Source of the DNA: Flavobacterium piscis
Lineage (GTDB): Bacteria; Bacteroidota; Bacteroidia; Flavobacteriales; Flavobacteriaceae
DNA: 64,000 nucleotides
NCBI RefSeq assembly: GCF_001686925.1
Contig: NZ_LVEN01000008.1
Coordinates: forward strand, 1 to 64,000
Direction: 5' to 3'
Positions 53,435 through 63,540 of this stretch are shown here, in pieces; the first letter of the stretch is position 1; every line of letters starts with the position of its first letter. Both the position numbers and the translations under genes were made by a program. The notes under the pieces are model-generated. The model did not search any database, had not been told where the DNA came from, and worked only from the letters and a program-made list of their open reading frames with translations.

Positions 53435-55243
53435 ATGAAGAATAAAATCACAATTATACTTTTTCTTTTTGTAAGTCTAGTATCCTTTGCACAATGGAAA
53501 CCACAAGGCGATAAAATAAAAACAAAATGGGCAGAGCAGGTTGATCCCAACAATACACTTCCTGAATATCCACGTCCGATAATGGAAAGAGGTCAATGGA
53601 AAAATCTTAATGGTTTATGGAACTACGCAATACAACCGGCAGGACAAACAGCGCCAAAAGGCTACGACGGAAAAATCCTCGTTCCTTTTGCTGTTGAATC
53701 AAGCCTTTCCGGGGTAATGAAAAAAGTAGGTTCAGAAAACGAATTATGGTATGAAACCAATTTCACCATCGACAGCAACTGGAAAAGTAAAGATATTTTA
53801 TTGCATTTTGGTGCAGTAGACTGGAAAACAGAAGTGTGGATAAACAATGTAAAAGTAGGAACACATACAGGAGGATTTACGCCTTTTACTTTTAATATAA
53901 CACCATTCTTAAACGGAAAATCGCAAAAATTAGTGGTAAAAGTTTGGGACCCAACAAACGACGGAACACAACCAAGAGGAAAACAAGTTAAAAATCCTGA
54001 AAGTATCTGGTACACGCCGGTAACAGGAATCTGGCAGACCGTTTGGTTAGAACCGGTAAGTAAAAAATACATTACCAATTTAAGAACCACACCGGATATA
54101 GATCGCAACACCATTACTATCGTTCCGGAAGTTGAAGGAAGTACACCAGGCGATATTGTTGAAATTACAGTATTCGATGGTATCAAAACGATTGCATCAG
54201 AAAAAGGAGTAGCAGGCCAGTCTTTGGATATTGTAGTAAATAATCCAAAATTATGGTCGCCTGATACACCATTTTTATATGATATTAAAGTAAAATTAAT
54301 TAGCAGTGGCAAAGTAACAGACGAAGTAAAAAGCTATTTTGCAATGCGTAAAATTTCTTCAAAAAGAGATGATAAAGGGATTGTGAGAATTCAGTTGAAT
54401 AATAAAGATTGCTTTCAGTTTGGTCCGCTTGATCAGGGATGGTGGCCTGACGGATTGTATACTGCGCCAACAGACGAAGCTTTAAAATATGACCTTGTAA
54501 GAACAAAGGAATTAGGTTTTAATATGATTCGTAAGCACGTAAAGGTTGAACCGGCAAGATGGTACACACATTGCGACAGAATGGGATTTTTAGTATGGCA
54601 GGATATGCCAAACGGAGATGATGGCCCAATCTGGCAAATGCATAAATATTTTGAAGGGACAGAACTAAAAAGAACAGCACAATCTGAGGCGACATACAAA
54701 AAAGAATGGAGAGAGATTATGGATCATTTATATTCGTATCCAAGTATCGTAGTTTGGGTTCCTTTTAATGAAGCCTGGGGACAATTTAAAACAGTTGAAA
54801 TTACAGAATGGACGCAAAATCATGACCCAAGCAGATTGGTGAATTCATCAAGTGGAGGAAACCATTTTCAAACAGGGGATATGTTAGACATTCACCATTA
54901 TCCTGAACCTAACTTAAAATTGTATGATGCACGCAGGGTTACAGTGTTAGGAGAATACGGAGGAATTGGTCTTCCGGTTACAGGACATTTATGGCAAACA
55001 GATAAAAACTGGGGATATACACAGTTTAAAAATAATGACGAAACCACAGCCAAATACAAAGAATATGCAGATCAGTTAATAAAATTATCCAAAGTAGGTT
55101 TTTCAGCAGCTGTTTATACTCAGACTACTGATGTTGAAGGCGAAGTAAACGGTTTTATGACCTACGATCGTAAAGTGGATAAAATGAATTTTTCTGAGGT
55201 TAGTAAAATAAATAAAGAAGTAATTAACGCTATTAATAATTAA
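53435..55243 (+). CDS. GH2-family glycosidase (exported)
   Basis: A 602-residue protein with a signal peptide (to about residue 19, VSFAQW). GH2 domains in order: sugar-binding jelly roll (about 40-205; GLWNYAIQPAG, WYETNFTID, HFGAVDWKTEVWINN), Ig-like domain (about 210-310) and a TIM barrel (about 330-600). The acid/base is Glu446 in VPFNEAWGQ and the nucleophile Glu507 in LGEYGG. GH2 covers beta-galactosidases, beta-mannosidases and beta-glucuronidases; the specificity is not clear by eye. In a mannan locus it may cleave a decoration or a beta-mannosyl link. It is 3 bp from the next GH92 gene, so they are translationally linked. Confidence 0.87.
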   Translation: MKNKITIILFLFVSLVSFAQWKPQGDKIKTKWAEQVDPNNTLPEYPRPIMERGQWKNLNGLWNYAIQPAGQTAPKGYDGKILVPFAVESSLSGVMKKVGSENELWYETNFTIDSNWKSKDILLHFGAVDWKTEVWINNVKVGTHTGGFTPFTFNITPFLNGKSQKLVVKVWDPTNDGTQPRGKQVKNPESIWYTPVTGIWQTVWLEPVSKKYITNLRTTPDIDRNTITIVPEVEGSTPGDIVEITVFDGIKTIASEKGVAGQSLDIVVNNPKLWSPDTPFLYDIKVKLISSGKVTDEVKSYFAMRKISSKRDDKGIVRIQLNNKDCFQFGPLDQGWWPDGLYTAPTDEALKYDLVRTKELGFNMIRKHVKVEPARWYTHCDRMGFLVWQDMPNGDDGPIWQMHKYFEGTELKRTAQSEATYKKEWREIMDHLYSYPSIVVWVPFNEAWGQFKTVEITEWTQNHDPSRLVNSSSGGNHFQTGDMLDIHHYPEPNLKLYDARRVTVLGEYGGIGLPVTGHLWQTDKNWGYTQFKNNDETTAKYKEYADQLIKLSKVGFSAAVYTQTTDVEGEVNGFMTYDRKVDKMNFSEVSKINKEVINAINN

Positions 55244-55246
55244 GTT

Positions 55247-57550
55247 GTGGTAAAAAATAAACATAAAATAGTTTTTAGTTTATTCACATTCTTCTCATTC
55301 GTGCCTACTAATGCACAAAGTGTAGCTGTTTGCGAAACTAAACTTCCTGTAGAATGGGTAAATCCTTTAGTAGGTACAGATTCTGATTACGGCATCTCAA
55401 ACGGAAACACCTATCCCGCGATTGCAATGCCGTGGGGAATGAATTTCTGGACACCTCAAACAGGCAAAATGGGAGATGGCTGGGCGTATACATATAAATC
55501 AAACAGAATAAAAGGTTTCAAACAAACCCATCAGCCTTCGCCGTGGATGAACGATTACGGTCAGTTTTCGATTATGCCGGTTACTGGTGAATTAAAATTT
55601 AAAGAAGAAGAAAGACAAAGCTGGTTTTCTCATAAAGCAGAAACTGTTACGCCTTATTATTACAGTGTTTATCTGGCAGATCATAACGTTACAACCGAAA
55701 TTACCCCCACAGAAAGAGCCGCGAGATTTAGATTTACATTTCCCGAAACAGATAAAGCGTACATTGTTATTGATGCTTTTGATAAAGGGTCTTACGTGAA
55801 AATAATTCCTTCTGAAAGAAAAATTATCGGTTATACCACTAAAAACAGTGGTGGCGTTCCGCTTAATTTCAAAAACTATTTTGTGATCATTTTCGATAAA
55901 GAATTGAAGTTAAATTCAACCTTCAACGGAGATATTTTAGGAAATGCACTTGAAATGCAGGCAGATCACGCCGGCGCGGTAATTGGCTTTAAAACAAAAG
56001 CAGGCGAACAAGTAAACGCTCAGGTAGCGTCGTCATTTATAAGCTATGAACAAGCAGAAAGAAATCTCAAAGAAATAGGAAAAGCCAACTTTGATGAATT
56101 GAAAGAAAAAGGAAAAGAAACCTGGAACAAAGAATTAAGCCGTATAAAAGTAGAAGGCGGAACAAACGACCAAATGGGAACTTTTTATTCCTGTTTGTAC
56201 AGATCGCTTCTTTTTCCGAGAAAGTTTTTTGAGTTCGACAAGAATAAAAAACCGGTTCATTACAGTCCTTACAACGGAAAAGTTTTGCCGGGTTATATGT
56301 TCGTAGATACTGGTTTCTGGGATACTTTTAGAGCTTTATATCCTTTTTTAAATTTAATGTATCCGGAATTGAATGCGCAAATGCAGGAAGGACTTTCGAA
56401 TGCATTCAATGAAAGCGGATGGTTACCGGAATGGTCCAGCCCGGGATTACGAGATATTATGGTGGGGAATAATTCAGCATCAATTGTGTCCGAAGCGTAT
56501 TTAAAAAGCGGAAAAGGAAATAAATACGATATCGAAAATTTATACAAAGCGGTGATTCATGGCGCTAATAACGCCGGACCGCTAAAAGCAGTAGGTCGTG
56601 CAGCAGCAGATTCATACAATACATTAGGTTATGTACCGCACGATATTGTAAACGAAAGTGCCGCCAGAACATTAGAATATGCTTACGATGATTTTGCGAT
56701 TTACCAATTGGCGAAAGCTTTAAACAAACCGCAGTCAGAAATTGATTTATATAAAAAGAGAAGCTTAAATTATAAAAACCTTTTTGACCCGAAATACAAA
56801 TTAATGCACCCAAAAAACAGTGACGGAAAATTCATGGAACCTTTTGATCCTTTTCAATGGTTCAACGGATTTACCGAAGGAAACAGCTGGCATTATTCAT
56901 GGTCTGTTTTTCACGATATCCAAGGTTTAATTGATTTAATGGGAGGCAATCAGTCATTTGTTTCACAATTGGATAAAGTGTTTTCGTCGCCTCCAATTTT
57001 TGCCACTTCAAATTTCACCGGAGGAGTAATTCACGAAATGAGGGAAATGCAAATTGCCAATATGGGACAATATGCACACGGAAACCAGCCAATTCAGCAT
57101 ATGATTTATCTTTATAATTATGCGGCAGAACCTTGGAAAGCACAATATTGGGTAAGAGAAACCATGAACAGAATGTATCATGCAACACCGGATGGTTATT
57201 GCGGTGATGAAGATAACGGACAAACTTCGGCCTGGTATGTATTTTCTGCTTTAGGTTTTTATCCGGTTACTCCGGCCTCAGACCAATATGTTGTAGGAGC
57301 TCCATTGTTCAAAAAAGTAACAATTGAACTGGAGAACGGAAATAAAGTAGAAATTAATGCTCCGGACAACAGCGATACAAGCAGATATATTAAAGAGATG
57401 AAATGGAATGGAAAAACGTATTCAAAAAACTGGATCAGTCATTCTGAATTGATGAACGGTGCAACATTAGATTTTGATATGTCGACAACACCGGACCTTA
57501 AAAGAGGAACTGAAAAAGAAGACGCTCCGTACTCATTAACAAACGAATAA
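55247..57550 (+). CDS. GH92 exo-alpha-mannosidase
   Basis: A 767-residue protein starting with GTG at 55247, 3 bp after the GH2 stop (TTG at 55245 is in another frame); no ATG lies nearby and the frame gives a signal peptide ending TNAQS. GH92 motifs: VNPLVGTDSDYGISNGNTYP near the start, MGDGWAYTYKSNRIKGFKQTH, GFWDTFRALYPFLNL and the C-terminal GDEDNGQTSAWYVFSALGFYP (Asp654-Glu655-Asp656), the calcium/catalytic region of the family. GH92 enzymes are calcium-dependent inverting alpha-mannosidases that remove alpha-1,2 or alpha-1,3 side-chain mannose. The second GH92 gene at 59049 is quite different in sequence, suggesting a different linkage. Confidence 0.92.
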   Translation: MVKNKHKIVFSLFTFFSFVPTNAQSVAVCETKLPVEWVNPLVGTDSDYGISNGNTYPAIAMPWGMNFWTPQTGKMGDGWAYTYKSNRIKGFKQTHQPSPWMNDYGQFSIMPVTGELKFKEEERQSWFSHKAETVTPYYYSVYLADHNVTTEITPTERAARFRFTFPETDKAYIVIDAFDKGSYVKIIPSERKIIGYTTKNSGGVPLNFKNYFVIIFDKELKLNSTFNGDILGNALEMQADHAGAVIGFKTKAGEQVNAQVASSFISYEQAERNLKEIGKANFDELKEKGKETWNKELSRIKVEGGTNDQMGTFYSCLYRSLLFPRKFFEFDKNKKPVHYSPYNGKVLPGYMFVDTGFWDTFRALYPFLNLMYPELNAQMQEGLSNAFNESGWLPEWSSPGLRDIMVGNNSASIVSEAYLKSGKGNKYDIENLYKAVIHGANNAGPLKAVGRAAADSYNTLGYVPHDIVNESAARTLEYAYDDFAIYQLAKALNKPQSEIDLYKKRSLNYKNLFDPKYKLMHPKNSDGKFMEPFDPFQWFNGFTEGNSWHYSWSVFHDIQGLIDLMGGNQSFVSQLDKVFSSPPIFATSNFTGGVIHEMREMQIANMGQYAHGNQPIQHMIYLYNYAAEPWKAQYWVRETMNRMYHATPDGYCGDEDNGQTSAWYVFSALGFYPVTPASDQYVVGAPLFKKVTIELENGNKVEINAPDNSDTSRYIKEMKWNGKTYSKNWISHSELMNGATLDFDMSTTPDLKRGTEKEDAPYSLTNE

Positions 57551-57586
57551 AAAAGATATCTCCCTATAATTTAAAAACATACAACA

Positions 57587-59017
57587 ATGCAAAGAAGAAA
57601 ATTTATCCAGAATGCTGCTTTATTCGGCAGTTTAGCCCTTATCGATCCTATGGAAATAATTGCAGGAACTAAAATGGTAAAAGATTTCCCTATTGTAAGG
57701 GTTGCAAAAGGAAAAAGAAATTTTGAAAGTGATTTCATAGAAAAAACGATAACCGAATTTCAAAAGAATGTAAAAGATAAAGAATTAGGATGGCTGTTCA
57801 ACAACTGTTTTCCCAATACGCTTGATACTACCGTAACCTATTCACAAAAAAACGGAAGACCGGATACCTATGTAATCACGGGAGATATTGATGCCATGTG
57901 GCTTCGAGACAGTTCTGCCCAGGTATGGCCTTACATGGCTTTTGCCGGAAAAGATACAAAACTAAAAAACCTGATTGCAGGTGTGATCAACAGGCAAACA
58001 GAATATATATTGAAAGATCCGTATGCGAATGCGTTTTACAACGATCCCAACAAAAAAGGAGAGTGGACAACAGATCATACCGATATGAAACCCGGAGTTC
58101 ACGAAAGAAAATACGAAATAGATTCATTGTGCTACCCAATAAGACTGGCTTATAATTATTGGAAAAATACCGGAGACACTTCTCCGTTTGATGAAAATTG
58201 GGTAAAAGCAATTAAAGCAACTTTAAAAGTATTCAAAGACCAACAGCAAAAAGACGGTCACAATCCTTACACATTTCAAAGAACCACACAATTTGCTACA
58301 GATACAAGACCATTAAAAGGGTACGGATATCCGGTTAAACCAGTTGGTTTAGTGTGTTCGGCTTTTAGGCCAAGTGATGATGCAACGGTTTTTTCTTTCT
58401 TAATTCCGTCCAACTTTTTTATTGTAGCAAGTATGAAACAGGCTGCAGAAATGTTGGAAACCATTAAAAAAGACAGCGCTACAGCAAAAGAATTAAGAGC
58501 TTTGGGTAACGAAGTAGAGCAGGCAATACAACAACACGCCGTGGTGAAACATCCTAAATACGGAAACATTTTTGCTTTTGAAGTTGATGGTTTTGGCGGT
58601 CATTTACTTATGGATGATTCCAATGTGCCAAGTTTACTGAGCTTACCTTATTTAGATGCTATCGATGTGAATGATCCAACGTATCAAAACACCAGAAAGT
58701 TTGTACTATCAGAAGATAATCCGTTTTTCTTTAAAGGAAAAGTTGCCGAAGGTGTTGGAGGACCGCACGTTGGGATGGATATGATTTGGCCAATGTCATT
58801 AGTAATGAGAGCTTACACAACATCGGATCAAAATGAAATAAAACAATGTATCAAAATGTTGAAAGCATCGCATGGAGACACCGGTTTTATGCACGAATCT
58901 TTTCATAAAGACGACGCTAAAAATTTCACAAGATCATGGTTTGCATGGACCAATACATTGTTTGGTGAATTATTGTGGGATACGTACCAAAAACATCCAA
59001 AATTACTGGAACTATAG
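57587..59017 (+). CDS. GH125 exo-alpha-1,6-mannosidase with Tat-like signal
   Basis: A 476-residue protein of the GH125 family. Seen: GDIDAMWLRDSSAQVWPY (Asp100-Tyr116), SLCYPIRLAYNYW, CSAFRPSDDATVFSFLIPSN, and HESFHKDDAKNFTRSWFAW near the C-terminus, all hallmark blocks. The N-terminus MQRRKFIQNAALFGSLAL is a twin-arginine style signal, so export in a folded form is likely. GH125 enzymes remove terminal alpha-1,6-linked mannose, completing the work of GH76 and GH92. It begins 36 bp after the GH92 gene and is followed 31 bp later by another GH92 gene. Confidence 0.92.
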   Translation: MQRRKFIQNAALFGSLALIDPMEIIAGTKMVKDFPIVRVAKGKRNFESDFIEKTITEFQKNVKDKELGWLFNNCFPNTLDTTVTYSQKNGRPDTYVITGDIDAMWLRDSSAQVWPYMAFAGKDTKLKNLIAGVINRQTEYILKDPYANAFYNDPNKKGEWTTDHTDMKPGVHERKYEIDSLCYPIRLAYNYWKNTGDTSPFDENWVKAIKATLKVFKDQQQKDGHNPYTFQRTTQFATDTRPLKGYGYPVKPVGLVCSAFRPSDDATVFSFLIPSNFFIVASMKQAAEMLETIKKDSATAKELRALGNEVEQAIQQHAVVKHPKYGNIFAFEVDGFGGHLLMDDSNVPSLLSLPYLDAIDVNDPTYQNTRKFVLSEDNPFFFKGKVAEGVGGPHVGMDMIWPMSLVMRAYTTSDQNEIKQCIKMLKASHGDTGFMHESFHKDDAKNFTRSWFAWTNTLFGELLWDTYQKHPKLLEL

Positions 59018-59048
59018 CTATTTGTAACACGTTTTAATTCTTTATAAA

Positions 59049-61229
59049 ATGATAAAATTCAACAAGAATATCGTTCTTGCAGCCCTTTCTATGTCCATTT
59101 TTGGCTTTAATGCGGCGGCACAGAAATCCGGTGGCGGACTTGCAAAAGGAAAATATACAGCTTTGGTAAATCCGTTTATTGGTACTGCACCTTTATTAGA
59201 TACCAAAATAATAGGTTATACACCACCCGCAGATATGCGTGTTTGGGCAGGATTGGTTTTTCCGGGCTCATCTGTACCTAATGCAATGGTACAATTAAGT
59301 CCTATGACAAAGTACAGATCCGGTGCAGGATATGAGTACGAGGACACATCAATTTTAGGATTTACCCATACCAATAAAGGACATTGGAACCTTTGTCATA
59401 TTCCGCTTTTACCCGTACCTGACGGCGCAGCATTTCCCTACAAATCATCTTTTAGCCATGATCAGGAAAAAGCAAGTCCTGCTTATTACGAAGTATATTT
59501 AAAAGACTATAATGTACAGGTAAAATTAAGTTCGACATTGCGTTGCGGAATACACGAATATACTTTTAAAAACAACAAAGGCCGAAAAGTACTTTTTGAT
59601 CTGGGCAAAGCTAATAATCATGTAGACGATTGGCAAATCAAGCAGGAAGGCAACAATGCAGTAAGCGGTTTTCAAAGAACAGGAGGCGAAAAAATATATT
59701 TTTATGCAACATTAAGCAGTGCGATTGAAAAATTAGATACCAAAGATATTGCTAAAAGTGGCGGATATACTTTGGTAAATATAAAAGACGGAGATACAAA
59801 ACCGGTAACGGTAAAAATAGCCTTGTCTTTTGTGAGTGTAGAGAATGCAATCGAAGATCTGAAAGCAGAAGTAGGAGATAAAAACCTCAACAAAGTTTTT
59901 GAAGAAGGAAGCACAAAATGGGAAAACCTGCTTTCTAAAATTCAGGTAAAAGGAGGAAACGACCAGCAAAATGTAATGTTTTACAGTATGTTGTACAGAT
60001 CCTTTTTATGGCCGGCTTTACGAAGTGACGTCAACGGACAATTTACAGATGAAGCGGGAAAAGTTCGAAAAGAAAACTATCATTATTACACACTTCCTTC
60101 ATTATGGGATGATTACAGAAATAAACTGGTTTTGTTAAGCATTTTTTCGCCGGATGAAACCAGCGATATTATCAGTTCGATGATCAACGAAGGAGAAATT
60201 AAAGGTTTTATGCCAACATTTTTTCACGGAGATCATGCAGCCTCTTTTATTGCAGGTTCTTATATGAGGGGCATCAGAAAATATGATGTTAAAAAAGCAT
60301 ACGAGTTACTATTAAATAATGCGTATAAAGAAGGCGGTACAAGACCTCACATTGCAGAATATATTGCAAAAGGATATGTTCCGGAACAGGATATAAAAAA
60401 TCCTGTAGTCGAAACCAAAGGGAATGCAGGAGTAACTAAAACTTTAGAATATGCCTATGATGACCATGCATTGGCATTATTGGCCAAAGAATTAAACGAT
60501 ACAGAACATTATAATGATCTGGTAAAACGTTCTAAAAATTATGCAAATGTATTTGATAAATCGACCAGTTTTATGAGAGGTAAATTGGCAGATGGCAAAT
60601 GGGTAACGCCGTTTAACCCTGAGTTTCCGTATTATGAATACATGTATCGTGAAGCAAATGCCTGGCAGTTATCATTTTTTGCACCACAGGATATGCCTGG
60701 CTTGGTAAAACTGTACGGAGGAGCAAAACCTTTTGAAGACAAACTCGATGAATTTTTTACAAAACCATGGAATCCAAATTATATTGCCTGGAATATATCA
60801 GGTTTTATTGGGCAATATTGTCATGGTAACCAACCGGATCACGAAGCTCCGTTTTCGTATTATTTTGTAAATAAACCTGAAAAATCACAAAAAAGAATAG
60901 ACGAAATATTAGAAACAATGTACGGAATTGGGCCTGAAAAACTGGCCATGTCCGGTATGGATGATGCGGGCGAAATGTCGTCCTGGTACGTGTTTGGTGC
61001 ACTGGGACTTTACCCGTTATCTCCTGCCGATCCCGAATATATTGTAACTGTTCCTATTTTTAAAGAAGTAGCATGGGCAACACCTGCAGGCAAAAAAGTA
61101 ACGATCAAAAATCCGAATGGTAAAAGAAATCTGGAGACAATAAAAGTAAACGGCGCCAAGATCGACGGCTATTTCGTTTCGCACGATTTGTTTACGAATG
61201 GTGGTGAAATACAAGTGATAACCAAATAA
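59049..61229 (+). CDS. GH92 exo-alpha-mannosidase, second copy
   Basis: A 726-residue protein with a signal peptide (to about residue 25, NAAAQK). GH92 motifs: VNPFIGT, FPGSSVPNAMVQLSPMT, GAGYEYEDTSILGFTHTN, LPSLWDDYRN, CHGNQPDHEAP and the C-terminal SGMDDAGEMSSWYVFGALGLY (Asp638-Asp639). The family is calcium-dependent alpha-mannosidases. Compared with the copy at 55247 it has the more usual DDAGEMSSWY block, so the two likely attack different linkages. It ends just before a small hairpin and the GH97 gene. Confidence 0.92.
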   Translation: MIKFNKNIVLAALSMSIFGFNAAAQKSGGGLAKGKYTALVNPFIGTAPLLDTKIIGYTPPADMRVWAGLVFPGSSVPNAMVQLSPMTKYRSGAGYEYEDTSILGFTHTNKGHWNLCHIPLLPVPDGAAFPYKSSFSHDQEKASPAYYEVYLKDYNVQVKLSSTLRCGIHEYTFKNNKGRKVLFDLGKANNHVDDWQIKQEGNNAVSGFQRTGGEKIYFYATLSSAIEKLDTKDIAKSGGYTLVNIKDGDTKPVTVKIALSFVSVENAIEDLKAEVGDKNLNKVFEEGSTKWENLLSKIQVKGGNDQQNVMFYSMLYRSFLWPALRSDVNGQFTDEAGKVRKENYHYYTLPSLWDDYRNKLVLLSIFSPDETSDIISSMINEGEIKGFMPTFFHGDHAASFIAGSYMRGIRKYDVKKAYELLLNNAYKEGGTRPHIAEYIAKGYVPEQDIKNPVVETKGNAGVTKTLEYAYDDHALALLAKELNDTEHYNDLVKRSKNYANVFDKSTSFMRGKLADGKWVTPFNPEFPYYEYMYREANAWQLSFFAPQDMPGLVKLYGGAKPFEDKLDEFFTKPWNPNYIAWNISGFIGQYCHGNQPDHEAPFSYYFVNKPEKSQKRIDEILETMYGIGPEKLAMSGMDDAGEMSSWYVFGALGLYPLSPADPEYIVTVPIFKEVAWATPAGKKVTIKNPNGKRNLETIKVNGAKIDGYFVSHDLFTNGGEIQVITK

Positions 61230-61262
61230 TAAGAATGTATTGTATAGTATAAATTAAAGTAG

Positions 61263-61287
61263 CGTCCCTTTTTTTGGGACGTTATTT
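61263..61287 (+). terminator. Small hairpin before GH97 gene
   Basis: CGTCCC (61263-61268) pairs with GGGACG (61276-61281) around a T-rich loop, followed by TTATTTAT. It is a weak terminator or attenuator; the GH97 gene starts 19 bp later. Confidence 0.5.
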
Positions 61288-61305
61288 ATATAAAACCGAT
61301 TTGAA

Positions 61306-63264
61306 ATGAAAACAATTAAAGTATTGATTTGCCTGTTTTTTGTATTGGGATTTTACCACGGTTATTCCCAAAAAAAGTTTGAACTCCTTTCGCCCAACGG
61401 AGCAATAAAAGCTTCGATTGCTTTAGAAGATAAAATTTATTATTCAGTAAACTTTAATAACGAAGAATTAGCATCAAATAATCATTTGGCATTAATTCTG
61501 AAAAATGAAACCTTAGGGCTAAATCCTAAAGTAACAGGAAGCAAAACAGGAAAAGTAAAGGAAGAAATTAAACCAATTGTTCCGTTAAAATTTTCATCAG
61601 TATCCAATAACTATAATTATTTAGTATTAAATTTTAAAGGAGATTACGCAGTAGAATTTCGTGCTTTTGATGATGGAATTGCATACCGATTCATAACGGC
61701 TAAAAAAGGCGAAATTGAAGTAATCAATGAAGATTTCTCGGTTAATTTTCCAGAGGATTATCTATTGCATTTACAACAGCCGGGAAGTTTTAAAACCGCT
61801 TATGAAGAAGTCTATTCGCTAACAGCGGTCAAAGATTGGAAACCTGCTGATAAAATGGCTGTACTTCCTGTTTTAGTCGATTCAAAAAAGCAATACAAAA
61901 TATTAATTAGCGAATCTGATCTTTCTGATTATCCTTGTTTGTTTTTGAAAGGAACAGGAAAAGGAATTACAGCTGCGTTTCCTAAAACGCCTTTAGAATT
62001 TGGTCCCGACGGAGACCGAAGCCTTAAAATCCTCAAAGAAGCCAATTATATAGCAAAAACCAAAGGAACAAGAAGTTTTCCGTGGCGTTATTTCGTCATT
62101 ACCAAAGAGGACAAACAGCTTATAGAAAATACGATGACCCTGAAACTGGCTCCAAAAAGTGAACTAAAAGAAACCGCTTGGATAAAACCCGGGCAAGCCA
62201 GCTGGGAATGGTGGAACGGCGCTACACCTTATGGCCCGGATGTGAACTTTGTATCAGGTTATAATTTGGATACTTATAAATATTATATCGACTTTGCTTC
62301 AAAATTTGGAATAAAATATATCATTATGGATGAAGGCTGGGCCAATAGCACAGAAGATCCTTATTCACCAAATCCAAATGTCAATGTTCATGAATTGATC
62401 AAATATGGTAAAGAAAAAAATGTGGGTATCGTATTATGGCTTACATGGCTTACGGTCGATAAAAATAGGGGCGTTTTCAAAACCTTTAAGGAATGGGGAA
62501 TTGCAGGCGTAAAAATTGATTTCATGGATCGCAGTGATCAGGTAATGGTCAACTATTATGAAAATGTAGCCAAAGAAGCAGCAAAACATCAAATATTGGT
62601 AGATTTTCACGGCGCGTTTAAACCTGCAGGATTAGAATACAAATATCCTAATGTAATATCGTACGAAGGAGTAAGAGGAATGGAACAAATGGACGGCTGT
62701 AAACCGGATAACAGTCTGTACCTTCCTTTTATGCGAAATGCAGTTGGCCCAATGGATTATACACCCGGTGCCATGATTAGCATGCAGCCCGAAGTATACA
62801 GATCCGAAAGACCAAATTCTGCAAGTATAGGTACAAGAGCTTATCAGCTTGCTTTGTTTGTGGTTTTTGAAAGCGGTTTGCAAATGCTGGCCGATAATCC
62901 TACGAATTACTATCGCGAGAAAGAATGTACTGATTTTATAACTTCGGTACCTACAACCTGGGATGAAACCAAAGCATTAGAAGCAAAAGCGGGACAATAT
63001 GCCATTGTTGCTAAAAGAAAAGGCACGAAATGGTTTATTGGCGGAATCACTAATAATACCGAAAAGCAAAGGAATTTCAAATTAAATCTGGACTTTTTAA
63101 AAGCCGGAAAATCATATAAAGTCACTTCATTCGAAGACGGCATCAACGCAGGATATCAGGCAATGGATTATAGAAAAAAGAATTTCACAGTTACCAATGC
63201 TGCGAACATCGAAATAAAAATGGTTAAAAATGGAGGATGGGCAGCAGTTTTAGAGGAAATTTAA
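61306..63264 (+). CDS. GH97 retaining-type alpha-glycosidase
   Basis: A 652-residue protein with a signal peptide (to about residue 21, YHGYSQ). GH97 layout: N-terminal beta-sandwich (about 22-270), TIM barrel (about 290-550; ASWEWWNGATPYGPDVNF, YIIMDEGWANS) and a C-terminal beta-sandwich. The barrel has GVKIDFMDRSDQ (Asp405, Asp408), matching the Asp-nucleophile, retaining subgroup (alpha-galactosidase type) rather than the SusB-type inverting subgroup, with SYEGVRGME as the acid region. It probably acts on an alpha-galactosyl or related cap on the mannan, but specificity is inferred from subgroup motifs only. Confidence 0.87.
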   Translation: MKTIKVLICLFFVLGFYHGYSQKKFELLSPNGAIKASIALEDKIYYSVNFNNEELASNNHLALILKNETLGLNPKVTGSKTGKVKEEIKPIVPLKFSSVSNNYNYLVLNFKGDYAVEFRAFDDGIAYRFITAKKGEIEVINEDFSVNFPEDYLLHLQQPGSFKTAYEEVYSLTAVKDWKPADKMAVLPVLVDSKKQYKILISESDLSDYPCLFLKGTGKGITAAFPKTPLEFGPDGDRSLKILKEANYIAKTKGTRSFPWRYFVITKEDKQLIENTMTLKLAPKSELKETAWIKPGQASWEWWNGATPYGPDVNFVSGYNLDTYKYYIDFASKFGIKYIIMDEGWANSTEDPYSPNPNVNVHELIKYGKEKNVGIVLWLTWLTVDKNRGVFKTFKEWGIAGVKIDFMDRSDQVMVNYYENVAKEAAKHQILVDFHGAFKPAGLEYKYPNVISYEGVRGMEQMDGCKPDNSLYLPFMRNAVGPMDYTPGAMISMQPEVYRSERPNSASIGTRAYQLALFVVFESGLQMLADNPTNYYREKECTDFITSVPTTWDETKALEAKAGQYAIVAKRKGTKWFIGGITNNTEKQRNFKLNLDFLKAGKSYKVTSFEDGINAGYQAMDYRKKNFTVTNAANIEIKMVKNGGWAAVLEEI

Positions 63265-63363
63265 AACGCAATTCTTTAAAAAATATAATTGATTGTGTTT
63301 TAACTTGAATGGATTTTGAAAACATTGTCGAAAAAATCTCTCGAAGATATCCTAAGTTTTTTT

Positions 63364-63491
63364 GACTAGGCTCTGGCTTTAGCTAGAGTTTATATAAAAT
63401 CAATCTCAATGGCTTTAGCCAAAAACGTGTGATTTGGCTAAAGCCTATTATTGCGCTAATTATTACCTCTAGCTAAAGCAGGAGGCTAGTC
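63364..63491. repeat. Nested TTTAGC-type inverted repeat
   Basis: The inner palindrome GGCTTTAGCCAAA (63411-63423) pairs with TTTGGCTAAAGCC (63433-63445). The outer arms (GACTAGGCTCTGGCTTTAGC from 63364, and its imperfect complement ending GGCTAGTC at 63491) enclose it. It shares its core with 11851-11887. It fills the gap before the GH78 gene. Confidence 0.7.
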
Positions 63492-63540
63492 AGGAAATTG
63501 ATACTTGAAAATTGGCGATTCTTTAATAATATTAAAACCA

